Source: a virus
Strand: one strand, 5' to 3'
Virus record (IMG/VR): IMGVR_UViG_3300008113_000071
Location: 34,434 to 98,433 of that record
Length of the DNA stretch: 64,000 bases
In this document: positions 23,401 to 31,982 of the stretch, one piece after another
How the letters are laid out: the number at the start of each line of letters is the position of its first letter
Numbering within the stretch: position 1 is the first letter of the stretch
The notes under the pieces: generated by a model
Databases searched by the model: none
Seen by the model: the letters and a program-made list of their open reading frames with translations, nothing else
What the model was told of the DNA's origin: nothing
Position numbers and translations under genes: made by a program

Positions 23401-26400
23401 TTGTTACTCGTGGTTCTCAAATCACTAAGCTTGTTACACTTGACTTCTTAGAAGCTGGTATGCCTACTGACTTTGAAGCTGATGGAGATTTTGATTCTCG
23501 TTTTGCTAAATGGATCACTCTTGATGAAAATAAAAAATTAGAGTCTTCTGAGATTTATAAATTAATCAAAGAGAACCAAGATTTATTAGTTGCTAAAACT
23601 GAAGCAGATTACCAAACTCTTATTAAGAAACTTGGCATTCAACAAACTGTTGTAAATGGTAAGAAAGCATTTGTATTAGGAGATGTAGATAAATTAATTG
23701 ATACATTACGTGATGAGATATTAAAGAGAGAGGTAAATGAAAATATTACTGATGCTCTTAATGGATTTAAACAAGGTGATGTTGTATTAGAAGCTACTCC
23801 TGCATACCAACAAATCAGAAACATCTTATATTCGATTGCAGATAAAACTGTAGTTCGTCCTAAGATCTCTGGTGGTTTGAAAGTTCAAATTCCTTCTACA
23901 CTATTAGAATCAACTCGTGTTAAAGGTAAAGAGTTTACTGATAAAAATGGTAATGTTAAATACTCTTATGAGTCTAATAATTTAAAATTCTATACTAACA
24001 AAGAAGGAAAACGTATTTGTGAGATTATGGTTGGTAGATGGTTCAAGTCAGATAAGACTGATGCAGAACTTCTTAAATACTTTAATGATACTCCTGAAGG
24101 ACAAAAGGTTCTAGAAGGAATTGGATTTCGTATTCCTACACAAAAACAAAACTCTATTGATTCATTTGTTATTAAACAATTCCTTCCAGAAGAATTTGGT
24201 GACTCAGTAGTTATTCCTTCTGAACTTGTAAGAAAAGTGGGATCTGACTTTGACATAGATAAACTTTCTATCTACTTGAAAAATATTTATGTAGATGGTA
24301 AAGGTGATATTAAAGCTGTTCCATATTTTGGTATTGGTGAACAAGCAAAAGCTAAGTTTGCTGATATGTTTGATAGAGGTGAGTTCTTAACTGAAGAACA
24401 AGTTAAACAACTAGACAGATATATTAATGAAGAGAGAGAAAGAGAATTTGATTTAAATTCTCCTGAAGCTAAATTGATTAGAGATATATTCCCAGAAGCA
24501 TTTACTGATGAAGCATTTGCAAAAGAGTTTATAGCTGATCTTGCTAAGAAGGGAATGAAAGAAGGTATTGTTGATAACATGTATGTTAAGTCATTAGAGA
24601 ATCAATACATCCAATCTTTACAAAACCTAGTATCTCATGAGTCAAACTTTGATAACTTAATCAAACCAAACTCTGCAGACCAATTAAAAGATCTTGCAAA
24701 AGACATTAACAAAAAACTTGGAAGAGAAGAAATCGATTACTCTTCTGTAGGAAACATGTTACATAGATCATTCATGTCTAGACTAAGACAAGATTTTGTT
24801 AGTGGTAAATACGCTATTGGTATTGCAGCTGTTTCTCAAACAAACCATGCTCAGAATCAACGTGCTGTTATGTACATTGATACTGATAGATTAAAAACTA
24901 AGAACATCAGTGAAGCAGATAAAAAATGGTTAGGTGATGGTCAAATTAAATTAAAAGAATACAATTCAATATTTGCTAAAGATAAAAAGAGACCTACACT
25001 TTCTATGATTAAGAATGCTGCAGGTGAATACATCTCTGATATCATTGGTCAATTCATTGATGGTTATGTGGATATATCTAAAGGTCCTTGGATCATGGAA
25101 CTTGGTGCTACACCTAATGTTGCATCTACATGGTTGTTCTTAACTAAAATTGGTGTTCCCATTAAGACCACTGCGTATTTCATGAACCAACCAATTGTTC
25201 GTGACTACTTACGTACAGTGGAAAGTGCTGGTTACTCATGGTTATTCATTGACAACTTTGTTGATGACATGATGGAAATCTACACTCCTCAAGAAGATAT
25301 AACAGTTACAGAACTTCCTAATGAGGCTGGACTTGGTGAAATGATTGGTAAGAAAACTAGTCAGCTAAGTAATACTCAAAAGGCACAACAACAATTAATT
25401 CTAGAAGAGTTCTTGAAATATGCTAAGATGGCTGAGCATTTGTTCCAAGTGACGCAAGGTTCTAACTTTGACACTGCAACAATCAATGATCCATATTTGG
25501 TATTCAAGAAACAAATGCAATTGAAGAAAGCACAGAATACAATTATTTCTTCTGTTGATGACATTCTAGATAAATCATTCATTGGATCATTAAAAGATAT
25601 TATCTATGATGTTAGAGATGCGTTCTCAACAATATTAATATCTGATAGAACATCTGATGATACAAGTAAGATTTCTGTAAGAGATGTTATGGAAGCTGTA
25701 TTAGCACCATATACAGATCTTAGTGACAGAGACTTTGTTAAAGTGTCTCAGAAAGCTGTAGCTGACTTATTTGATTGGGCTGTACAAACAGATACAAAAT
25801 TAAATAACTTTATAACTAATGCACTACTTGGAACTGACACTTATGAAAGTGCAGCTAAGAAGGTTATTGAATACAGAGATAAAGTGCTAAAAGATGAAAG
25901 CCATCCTTTACATGATAACTTAATTATCAATTCAATTAAACTAGAACCTGGTTCTAAAAATGGAAAACCTGATAACTTGTATATTGCAGGAAGAGATAAT
26001 AAGGTGTATAATCAGAACCAGACTATAGCTGCATTTCGTGAGCTAAGAGAGCAGTTAAAAGCTGAAGGTAGTGATTTGTATGGTAGACTAGTTAGACTTG
26101 CTGTAATCCAATCTGGTACAACTACATCGCCTATATCTTTTACATCTATTCTTCCTTATGAAGATTTTAAAGCATATTATAATAAAACTTTGTCAGAGTT
26201 AGAAAATTTACCTAACTTAGATGAATTTTATAATCTTCATGTACTTGAGAGAAACAATTGGAATAATACAGACATAGTTCCATTCAAACCATATACATTA
26301 ATTAAAAATAAAAAGGGAGAATTATTTAATCCAAATATGGCATTTGTTGCTAAGAGATTAGTAGGAGCAATGAATAGAAAAGAAATTCCTAAAGTGATTA

Positions 26401-26867
26401 ATATTTCTACACTTTCAAGAGAAGGATCATCTGACTTTGTTGTTTACACTTGGGAGAATAGAATTTCTAAAGCTGATAAAGCCAAAGCTAAAAGAAAAGG
26501 TGATAGATCATATATCAATAAAGGATTATTCCAAAAGGTGTATTACATTAATGAAGATGGACTGAGAGTACCATTAGTGCAAGTTTCTGAATACAACAAT
26601 AAGATTTATAAAAACTTTGTATACAAACATGTTAATGCTTGGGGTGATTCATTCAGAGCTAATGAGTTCTATAACTTTATCAGACCATCTGTATTAGATA
26701 ATGATTTTATTAAAGTGGAAGAGAAGTTTAACGATGAGACTAGTGTGAAGATTTCTTCAGCTGAGGTGGCAGATGATGTAATTGCAAACATATATCTTGC
26801 AGGAACTAAAACTGAACCAAAGATTGAAACAGGAACAGAATTGAAAACTGATGATTTTAAATGCTAA
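14430..26867 (+). CDS. Giant virion RNA polymerase polyprotein (DFDID catalytic loop)
   Basis: A 4145-residue protein. Residues 3273-3277 read DFDID, preceded at about residues 3224-3272 by GFRIPTQKQ-type sequence. The order and spacing mirror the RxPTLH...NADFDGD region of cellular beta' subunits, so this is the metal-binding loop of a double-psi beta-barrel RNA polymerase, as in the phi14:2 gp66/YonO group. The N-terminal ~450 residues contain hydrophobic Ala/Gly-rich segments (about 110-135 and 205-230) suited to membrane passage. Residues ~930-1250 are coiled coil. A degenerate HEVFE motif lies at 1901-1905. I infer that it is packaged, ejected with the DNA and transcribes early phage genes. 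It lies between two other cargo-type genes. Confidence 0.8.
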   Translation: MADNTPIPPLVDRTALEDAFGGYEPQGAPADLPNVAFRGLDKSSATAGTGEPVSILDALENSLTSMPSSVKLTGGGIPRSIAELTSSRYKAYVPGDYNNEDAYAQGQGWTEKMVNSVGKGLLLAGGTFLQGTVGLVNGVGRAAIDGRAASFYDNPENRALDDLYKWSEDFAPVFQTDAYKNLNWYSPSKLFSANFLWDGIVKNLGFAAGAYLSGGVYAAGLKALPLTARLFSVGKAAEALAATEQGLLGANKVADTFGKIKTLSDRFLTSYKLSSVGGRALVAGLSTTGEAGFEAAANLNAFRDKKIQEYVSTYGAEPDGEALAQINREAEAVGNTSFLLNVGLLTATNYIQFPKILGSSYKAERGMVNNLTKEIGELTTDEAGKYIAAPSRLGKVLGTLNKARPYIFSASEGFEEGSQYAIQIGTQDYYNKKSNNEPTTFLDSLSEGITQTLGTNEGMENVLIGGLSGAIMQARGKFSQGREITKNTAAAIEQFSKFKLSDFSKDTIDSVNRGTTIQEEREQQLKEGNVANSKDLEADYIINYLTPRIKYGRFDLVRAEIDDYRALALTDAGFAQLQAEGKALATDTKEQYLERLNGLEATANNVKSLYQSLNLRYGGMVNSKGEEIYSSDVMDKMVYAASKVADYDKRIPQLTSQLTDTSIDVMGIVDELVNDKKSDKFDAAIVELEQGKAITAEEDIQTLQDIGKLSLRRDLFLNEYSELKKSPEKFKEPEPLAETAKVPGAPVETVTIKTKDGDEDIEVGTEYFLGKVTEYSAEGSEVYRFPTLTIVGENEDGTVQIKTSTGEIRNVSKDVLADYKLGKVSDTLNNKKAKYFMDNINTMFEHYGIKDKDGKPEVGRLEYSLKKDKLVFVYKDDSGKIVRREVLNTMFKAAEGYRDAMVREIGKLTATQTESKKAFVEDTTTMSDKLRVRNQIVTDLYENSVKRVQEIEDKLTKNREKLNEIADSLDAASKTKDGKDRKRITKTLKKSINELSSLRNNIEKENNALLGEKNELEVNIPLFKNFIDELASLPEDSKEFVAQLKDDVSTFEDLIDITNDAIKSNNTLLQDIDKTLSDALSVFTDYIKRLREENPGIPLFMDELVAKLEKYQGEEGAKQFIAERLGFTDLVADLESDINDFSAELKLPELTAKADKLSNDIKELRKGLDDLVTQQIARRNILDAFEEFVEKQKQIKLEENKIQADKQLLAQFLGTMDNSVQNNPEPTKGYEAASKKPWQSVVGGTVAPGYKDAEKSFNKRANNFGFKFNSLENKDSIRGVVVTNATQDQIIPGLTEHLIGESGLDPKTVIALVMVQENKDGSYTLVDENGVAIPEGADLLNTAIFQVFPTEKLEATYDGKKESMFRETTPEYVEASLREQYTGWRENELKQTQLGQPQGITASFGIPQYVTRLNEKGIEERNYDARVSAEEAGLVDSEMLTEEPVIAVATNNTSITNGSVTFTTPLGRVFLQIPGGLAKLFNRKFNSKEANTIYDVILQLTKNAVTDGDIKTEKSQRLINWLKSTVYWGIAKNQAGERIPAGYNNVWFEEVNDEDGKPVTKLYISGKGEGFEFTPTSLEENKGEIVTLLQNMYNNTNATMVNQNAWNNPYFEITGIDSNGEPITKKWDNYQTYLLSSEGRTNEEIPLATQFKPITDTAPVNRVGIYFTLDTTVDDYVVPQSAPVVTPMEEAPKAPELPTEFFLAPKTQPEAKSVEAPKQEGFVLDGVKENTVQLGTFGAVTFTLDGKLYNETNGDKGFNPTIPASVTEAVMKAKDVTEEKAQQIIAASVIAKVAPQLESMKLPVVEPIVEFTEEENDEWNNSAPNTPDDTAYRLQLVKEAKQFDTEIWPKVEEFLRTKFPMLPIYRVKNVIQATNGRQAFGMLHNAAIYLQENAQVGTVYHEVFEAVWKMFATPEEKTALIKEFRNREGSYTDRFTGEEIKYSEATEAQLKEEIAEEYRDFELFGKAPDRSNGKSLISRLFSDIVNFFKTFFTGKNAANNTEELFKKMSSGYYAENYNPYIAPLSFANVGVIDIQDAFGGPDAEYRLETIPATQVNEIMQQMTYSTLTDLIKTDKSLFTIASVNKKELYEKLQKELLEIVRWKGSQYESAAAKGELTNEEAAREVGNLKTLYKNIKADWNDIIAKHQEYLKTYSIEFDENDNSILTDENNSGKSDYQAANKIDSFRRANSAIKILLATLPVTEVTNEGVKIKRSSIGGAVLMPSDQVFINLMNQLHDSTNVDDMFDRLRTMALGNPNYASLYKRLTKLAPSEQVDFSKLDDTGLQLVSAFWKSFKRQNADVISVFVLPEGDIVISDSTLSSAAKQSKRDMTANLINTIKGDNKYVKYDPKTFKYNALGAINNVQFTGSQLNGYTDFLKNLGIEFDIKAVRKLNDDQLKMFRKAVEGLKTSISQIEDVATLSTKTLNIDGRMLELGTIQAIIENPTFESTYFNINGERTQNFIGTNALSGLYDVLSKIDNINDLAGTEYAFLLTDVFSKGNSSVMLNKMFNIAKSGGRIKGSEEFMKPVYIDGTINEQKGKSKESSKLNYKERLIQEINLNLSGFYLNLVPGDASMEWAIKMHKEESPFVTEESYLTKDYLNIFKNYFISEVELARDGRKTVKPENSKDLRFFKAILGDALHKQIMTKANLKLSPEEVYENNKKEINAAVEEFIKNDAQDTRELLAGYGAIGYDEDGLYVENLAFGDNITEQSLNTKLQLLSVNYMIANIEMHKLVYSDPYQYSDELKRIKNFNSPRQPLVYGSKKINAAFNKQYNKGYSKDDIGYTDMNRDVFRSSVISDVFTVGSLPGYEIPFEETDGGGYISSKANRIFGIRSGEWTEDNEKQYRYDVAWEKRDKGFDLSKDEQLLLAQGNPNVRSTYTPRKPIVSGSKADGKNYNDIVLDKFALVPLSYRLLKEINADSNAIKLYEKMQRDDVDYVVYNTGRKVGAGITTPLYNEDGSFNNNPFEEINNIPFAIMGVQTEVPSKDTPLVTRGSQITKLVTLDFLEAGMPTDFEADGDFDSRFAKWITLDENKKLESSEIYKLIKENQDLLVAKTEADYQTLIKKLGIQQTVVNGKKAFVLGDVDKLIDTLRDEILKREVNENITDALNGFKQGDVVLEATPAYQQIRNILYSIADKTVVRPKISGGLKVQIPSTLLESTRVKGKEFTDKNGNVKYSYESNNLKFYTNKEGKRICEIMVGRWFKSDKTDAELLKYFNDTPEGQKVLEGIGFRIPTQKQNSIDSFVIKQFLPEEFGDSVVIPSELVRKVGSDFDIDKLSIYLKNIYVDGKGDIKAVPYFGIGEQAKAKFADMFDRGEFLTEEQVKQLDRYINEEREREFDLNSPEAKLIRDIFPEAFTDEAFAKEFIADLAKKGMKEGIVDNMYVKSLENQYIQSLQNLVSHESNFDNLIKPNSADQLKDLAKDINKKLGREEIDYSSVGNMLHRSFMSRLRQDFVSGKYAIGIAAVSQTNHAQNQRAVMYIDTDRLKTKNISEADKKWLGDGQIKLKEYNSIFAKDKKRPTLSMIKNAAGEYISDIIGQFIDGYVDISKGPWIMELGATPNVASTWLFLTKIGVPIKTTAYFMNQPIVRDYLRTVESAGYSWLFIDNFVDDMMEIYTPQEDITVTELPNEAGLGEMIGKKTSQLSNTQKAQQQLILEEFLKYAKMAEHLFQVTQGSNFDTATINDPYLVFKKQMQLKKAQNTIISSVDDILDKSFIGSLKDIIYDVRDAFSTILISDRTSDDTSKISVRDVMEAVLAPYTDLSDRDFVKVSQKAVADLFDWAVQTDTKLNNFITNALLGTDTYESAAKKVIEYRDKVLKDESHPLHDNLIINSIKLEPGSKNGKPDNLYIAGRDNKVYNQNQTIAAFRELREQLKAEGSDLYGRLVRLAVIQSGTTTSPISFTSILPYEDFKAYYNKTLSELENLPNLDEFYNLHVLERNNWNNTDIVPFKPYTLIKNKKGELFNPNMAFVAKRLVGAMNRKEIPKVINISTLSREGSSDFVVYTWENRISKADKAKAKRKGDRSYINKGLFQKVYYINEDGLRVPLVQVSEYNNKIYKNFVYKHVNAWGDSFRANEFYNFIRPSVLDNDFIKVEEKFNDETSVKISSAEVADDVIANIYLAGTKTEPKIETGTELKTDDFKC

Positions 26868-26871
26868 ATAA

Positions 26872-29800
26872 ATGAATACTTGTCAAGTAGGTATAAAGAG
26901 TACAGTTGAAAAATATGTAAGTGGTAAATCCTATTTAGGGTTTAATGGAAAAAACTTTATCCAGATTTTTACATCTGTTAAAGAGAAAGTTAATCCATCT
27001 AACTTTTATGGTGTTGCTACAAGTGTTGCAAACACTTTAAACAAAGCTATCAATTCTGATCTTGTATTAGGAAGAGTATTTTATCCAACACAAACTCCTG
27101 GTGGAGTTGTTGGTGTTTCTATAAACCCAACAGCAGCTCAATTAAATCTATTGAATGCTAAAGAGGAAGCTGAGATTCAAGAAGCATTAGATATGCTTAA
27201 TGCAGAAACTCCTGAACCTGATAGACTTGATATAGAAAATGACTTAGCGTTTGGAGTTGATGAGAGTGGAGATAGTTTCATTGCTTATCAAAATCAAGAA
27301 GTACCAGTTTCTAAAGCTAACTCTGAAACAGTTGCATTAGTAAAAGATGCTGCTGTTAAAATGGGCATTGATATGCAAGCTCTGTCTGATTATGCTAAAG
27401 CTAATCCAGATGTAGATGTTAAAGATGTTAATGGTTTAGCTGATCTTACTAGAGGAGTTATTGCTATTGCTACTGGTAAAGAAGATACTGCAATCACAGA
27501 AGAGGTTGTACATGTTGCTACAGCTATTCTTGAACAAACTAATCCACAACTAATCACTGCACTTATATCTAAGATTGATAGGTTCAAAATCTACAAACAA
27601 GTCTTTGATTCTTATAGTAAACTTAAAGGCTATCAATTACCTAATGGTAAACCTGATATTCGTAAGATTAAAAAGGAAGCTGTAGATAAATTAATAGCTG
27701 AAGCGATTGTTAATCAATCAGAAGGATCTACAGAGTTCCCTGAACTTATGCAGGAAGAAAATAGATCTATGATTAAACAATGGTGGGATACCATCAAAGA
27801 TTATATCAAGGGTGTATATTCTAAAACAAACATTGATTTATTCCAAAAGGCTGGAGTATTAATTACTGAAGGTGAAGTTAATGGAACTGTATCTGATCTT
27901 GTAGAAGGTGGTGTATTCTTTCAAAGAATAGAGAATGCTATTCGTGATGAGTATTACGATAAGGTGATAACTGAGAATAATAAGATGCAGTTAAATCCTA
28001 AGACACCAACTGATAAACGTCATTACACTTATGAAGGAGAACGTGTTACAAAATCTGTAACAGAAAAGGTTGATGAGGGTAAAAAAGAAATAGGTGGAGA
28101 TGAGATTGATAAAATGATTTACGATCAGAAAAAAGACTTTGGTCTTGGAGGACATGATCTTATTGAAAATGAAATACTTACCAACTTAATTGATAAAGAT
28201 GGTTTTGCAAAAAAAGAATTTACAAACACTCCAATTGCTAGTGACTTAAGTCCAGCAATACAAGAAAAGATAAAAGCATTTGCTAGAGAATTAATCCTAT
28301 CATATCCAGAAGGAACTAGATTTCTTATTGAGAAGATGGTTATTAATACTAAAGAGAAAGGCATGCTTGCTTCTAAAGTAGATTTTAAAGCTATCATTCC
28401 TGTTATAAATAAAGAAGGACAACCTGATATTAAGGTGGACACTCTTGACTGGAAGTTTATTGGTATTGACAAAAACAAAACTGAAGATGTTCCTTGGTAT
28501 AAAAGAAAGGATTGGATTGCTCAGATGCTTGAGTATGTGAAGATTGATCGTAACTATGGATTAAGACCAGATCAAACTAGAAAATCTAGAATGGTCCCAT
28601 TCATAGTTAATTATGAATATAACATTCCTGGAGTTCGTAAGAGTGGTGTATATGCTAAGTCTTTAGAGATTGGTAAATTAGATAGCACACAAGAAACAAA
28701 CTTATACTTACTTCCTGTTCCTGTTATCAGTGAAACTACTGGAAACAAAGAAGTTGATAAATTAATTTTAGCTCTAAGAAAACAATGGGAGAAATTATAT
28801 TCAAAACCAGTTACTCCAGAGAATAGAGATGCTAAGAACTTACAACTTAATGAGATTGATAAAGCTATTCGTCACTTACATGTTAAGATTGACTTTGAAC
28901 CTTTATACAATGTAGGTAAAACATTCTTAGATAGTGCAGCTACAACATTTAAATCTTTTGAGAATATTGATTACTCAAACTTATCAGCAGAACAAATTCA
29001 AGAAAAACTTGGAGAACTATTATCATATCAAGCTAGTGCTCAAAAGTTTACAAACTTAGATCAAATCTTCCTATCTCATATTTCTAGAGAGGACATGAGT
29101 CCAGCAGATAAATTAATTCTTTCACGTTTAGAAGATGTTTCTAAAGCTACAGAAAGAATGATGGATAGAATTGAACAAATACAAAAAGATTATGTTGTTC
29201 AATTAGCTCTCAAAGAAGGATTTACAACAGAGACTGAGGGTGATTCTATATTAGATGCTGAGGTTGCAGTGACTGCATTTGCTAAAACATTTTTAGAAGC
29301 ATCAAAACTTTCATCTAAGATTATTAATCTTGCTTCTAATTTATGGTTAAGAGCAAAAAGTTTAACTGACATTAGTGTATCTAATAAGATAGATGATTTT
29401 GAGAAGGTATTAACTCCTGCATTTAATGAAGCTAGAGCAAAAGGTAAAAGCGTATTTGATTTAATTGGTAGAGTTTATAATGGTGAGTTATCACTTAATA
29501 AAAAGATTGACTCTAAGTTCTTAACTGAAATTGATGCAGCAAAAGAAAAAGGAGATAAACAATTTTTCTTAACTAACTTAAACATTGATGAGTATAATAG
29601 ACTTGCTCAGGATATGATTACAAAAGGTGAAGCTGAAATCAATGCTATCACATTCTCATCTAATGAGGAGCAAGATGATGCAGAAAAAACTTATAGAATT
29701 AGTAAGCTTAAAGATTCACTAGATATTACACGACCAACATTTAATGGATATAAAGATTATAAGTTTGGTGAGTTAGTTAAGAAAACATTAATTGAAGAAG

Positions 29801-31911
29801 GTCATTATTCTGAAGAGTATACACAAATGGCTAAGAGTCAAGCTTCTCTTGATTTGTGGAATTTTATTACAGCTCTTAATGATGAAGCAGCTGCTTTAGG
29901 TTTTATTACAAATCAAGGAACATCATTCTTGCCACTTATAGAAGCAAGTGTTTTAGAAAAGATTTCCCAATCTAAAGAATTTTCTGAAACTGCAAAAGAT
30001 ATATTTACTGATCTTTATACAGTGAGAGTTGATGAAGAACAAACATATTCTGCAACTGATAAAGAAACTGGTGAGATCAGAAAACAAATTCCAAAATACT
30101 TTACAAGAACTGATAAAGCAGTAGAACAATTATCTAAAGATGTAACTAAAATTATTCCTCTTTATATTAAAGCCCTACAAGAATATAAGAATGCTAAGAA
30201 TATGGAGAACACTCTTCTTACATTACATTCTGTAGAACAAGCTAAAGGAAGTTTAGTAACTAATGCTGATGGTGATATTATATTTGAAGGTGAGGTTCCT
30301 AAAATTAATGAAACTGAAAATAAGAATGCAGAATTATTACAAACAATTGTAGATGACTCTCTATATGGATTAGGTGAAGATCTTGGAGCATTTGGAAATA
30401 CAAAAATAACTGCTTTTGTAAGTAAGTTTGCTAAGTCTGAAGAAGGTAAACAAAAAGGTATTGTCTCTGCTAAAAAAGGATTAAAGAGTGCTGATACACT
30501 TGTAAGAGCATTAGCTGTAGGTTTAAAACCATTAATTGGTATAGCTAACTGGGCTGGTGGTCAATTTCAAGCTTATATTAATGCTGGTGGATTTTATAAC
30601 TTCTTGGGAGATTTTGAAAAGAATAATTTAATGGTTACATCAGGTGTTGGGTTTACAACATTAAAGAAAGGACTATTAGATATGTTTATTCCTCTTGGAG
30701 AAGATGTTACAGAAGAAAGAATCAAAAAATTAGCTAAAGAACAATCTTATATTAAATGGTTAGGAGCTTGGTCATTTACTGACGTAATGATGGCTACTAA
30801 CTCATTCCCTGAGAGAAAGTTACAATTTGCTAATGCATTGAGTATGCTTGATAACGCAATGGTTGTTGATGGTAAGATTGTAAACATTAGACAATACTTA
30901 TCTAAGCAAGATACAAAAGCTAAATATGATTTGTCTTATACTGAAAGAAAAGCATTAGAAGACTCATTTGAAGATAGAGTTAAAGCTCTAAGAGAATCAT
31001 CATCATTAGAGAAGATTGCTAAGATAGAGAATGATAAAGTTGTTATACCTGGAGTAAGTGATGAAGCAATAGCTAACTATCGTGTTACCATTAGAGAATA
31101 TGGTAGAACATTGAATGGTCAGATGAGTCAAGATAATAAAGCTGGATTTAGAAGAGATTCTTTACTTAGCTCGTTCATGATGTTCAAAACATGGATTCCT
31201 AAATTATTATATTCTCGTGTGGGAGATATTAAAAAGAATGCTGAACTTGATCAATGGGAATATGGTAGAGCAAGAGCTTTCTTGAAAGTGTGGGCTAATG
31301 TAGGACTTTTAAATATCAAATCATTACGTGATGTTTATCTTGGTAATGAAGAAGGTCTAAAAATAATGGATGAACTTCTTGAAGCTAAGAAGGACGAATA
31401 TTATAAAAAGACAGGACAAGTCTTACAGATTACTAATGAGGAGTTTTATGATTTAATGAGAACTCAAATTACTAATCAGATGAAAGAGTTAAAGTTATTG
31501 TTTAGTACAATGGCTCTTGTTATTGCAGCAAAATCTGCTGAACCACCTGAAGATGCAACTGACTTTGAGAAAAACAGATATAAATATTGGGCTAAAGCTT
31601 TAAACAAAATATCTGATGAGGTTAGCTTTTACTATGATCCTAGATCAGCAGACTCTATTACTAGAGGATCTATAATTCCTGCTTTGGGATTATTAGTAAA
31701 ATCTGAACAAGTTATAAATAGTCTTCGTAAAGAAGTTACAGGTTATGTATTGAATGATCAGAAGATGATGGATAAAGCATATCCTACTAAATACTTCTTG
31801 AACATGATTCCTGGAGCTGCTCAATTCCAAAGTGACATATTACCACTTGTTAATCCAGAACTTGCTAAAGAAATGGGTATCAGAGTTACTGCTGAATCAA
31901 GACAGAGATAA
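26872..31911 (+). CDS. Large virion cargo protein with PD-(D/E)XK-like nuclease motif
   Basis: A 1679-residue protein starting 4 bases after the RNA-polymerase gene. Near residues 485-555 it shows E487, D504 (VDFKA), D526-W-K528 and Q551, a layout typical of RecB-type PD-(D/E)XK nucleases with the acidic-x-Lys core and a trailing Q helix. The remainder is helical and charged. The C-terminal part (about 1200-1679) contains hydrophobic stretches and a Pro/Gly-rich segment as in ejected proteins. I infer that it enters the host with the polymerase and may cut host DNA or process the incoming phage DNA. Both the ejection and the nuclease activity are inferences. Confidence 0.6.
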   Translation: MNTCQVGIKSTVEKYVSGKSYLGFNGKNFIQIFTSVKEKVNPSNFYGVATSVANTLNKAINSDLVLGRVFYPTQTPGGVVGVSINPTAAQLNLLNAKEEAEIQEALDMLNAETPEPDRLDIENDLAFGVDESGDSFIAYQNQEVPVSKANSETVALVKDAAVKMGIDMQALSDYAKANPDVDVKDVNGLADLTRGVIAIATGKEDTAITEEVVHVATAILEQTNPQLITALISKIDRFKIYKQVFDSYSKLKGYQLPNGKPDIRKIKKEAVDKLIAEAIVNQSEGSTEFPELMQEENRSMIKQWWDTIKDYIKGVYSKTNIDLFQKAGVLITEGEVNGTVSDLVEGGVFFQRIENAIRDEYYDKVITENNKMQLNPKTPTDKRHYTYEGERVTKSVTEKVDEGKKEIGGDEIDKMIYDQKKDFGLGGHDLIENEILTNLIDKDGFAKKEFTNTPIASDLSPAIQEKIKAFARELILSYPEGTRFLIEKMVINTKEKGMLASKVDFKAIIPVINKEGQPDIKVDTLDWKFIGIDKNKTEDVPWYKRKDWIAQMLEYVKIDRNYGLRPDQTRKSRMVPFIVNYEYNIPGVRKSGVYAKSLEIGKLDSTQETNLYLLPVPVISETTGNKEVDKLILALRKQWEKLYSKPVTPENRDAKNLQLNEIDKAIRHLHVKIDFEPLYNVGKTFLDSAATTFKSFENIDYSNLSAEQIQEKLGELLSYQASAQKFTNLDQIFLSHISREDMSPADKLILSRLEDVSKATERMMDRIEQIQKDYVVQLALKEGFTTETEGDSILDAEVAVTAFAKTFLEASKLSSKIINLASNLWLRAKSLTDISVSNKIDDFEKVLTPAFNEARAKGKSVFDLIGRVYNGELSLNKKIDSKFLTEIDAAKEKGDKQFFLTNLNIDEYNRLAQDMITKGEAEINAITFSSNEEQDDAEKTYRISKLKDSLDITRPTFNGYKDYKFGELVKKTLIEEGHYSEEYTQMAKSQASLDLWNFITALNDEAAALGFITNQGTSFLPLIEASVLEKISQSKEFSETAKDIFTDLYTVRVDEEQTYSATDKETGEIRKQIPKYFTRTDKAVEQLSKDVTKIIPLYIKALQEYKNAKNMENTLLTLHSVEQAKGSLVTNADGDIIFEGEVPKINETENKNAELLQTIVDDSLYGLGEDLGAFGNTKITAFVSKFAKSEEGKQKGIVSAKKGLKSADTLVRALAVGLKPLIGIANWAGGQFQAYINAGGFYNFLGDFEKNNLMVTSGVGFTTLKKGLLDMFIPLGEDVTEERIKKLAKEQSYIKWLGAWSFTDVMMATNSFPERKLQFANALSMLDNAMVVDGKIVNIRQYLSKQDTKAKYDLSYTERKALEDSFEDRVKALRESSSLEKIAKIENDKVVIPGVSDEAIANYRVTIREYGRTLNGQMSQDNKAGFRRDSLLSSFMMFKTWIPKLLYSRVGDIKKNAELDQWEYGRARAFLKVWANVGLLNIKSLRDVYLGNEEGLKIMDELLEAKKDEYYKKTGQVLQITNEEFYDLMRTQITNQMKELKLLFSTMALVIAAKSAEPPEDATDFEKNRYKYWAKALNKISDEVSFYYDPRSADSITRGSIIPALGLLVKSEQVINSLRKEVTGYVLNDQKMMDKAYPTKYFLNMIPGAAQFQSDILPLVNPELAKEMGIRVTAESRQR

Positions 31912-31968
31912 TAGCTATATTATATCATCTATTTAATCTTTCATTACTAAAATTACGTTAATTATAAA

Positions 31969-31976
31969 TAAATTTG
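31969..31976 (+). promoter_or_regulatory. TAnnTTTG promoter element giving a near-leaderless message
   Basis: TAAATTTG lies 6 bases before the ATG at 31983. No good TTTG box is visible 19-20 bases upstream. It follows a 57-base gap after the giant-protein genes and would start the fibre operon. Confidence 0.5.
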
Positions 31977-31982
31977 TATATT

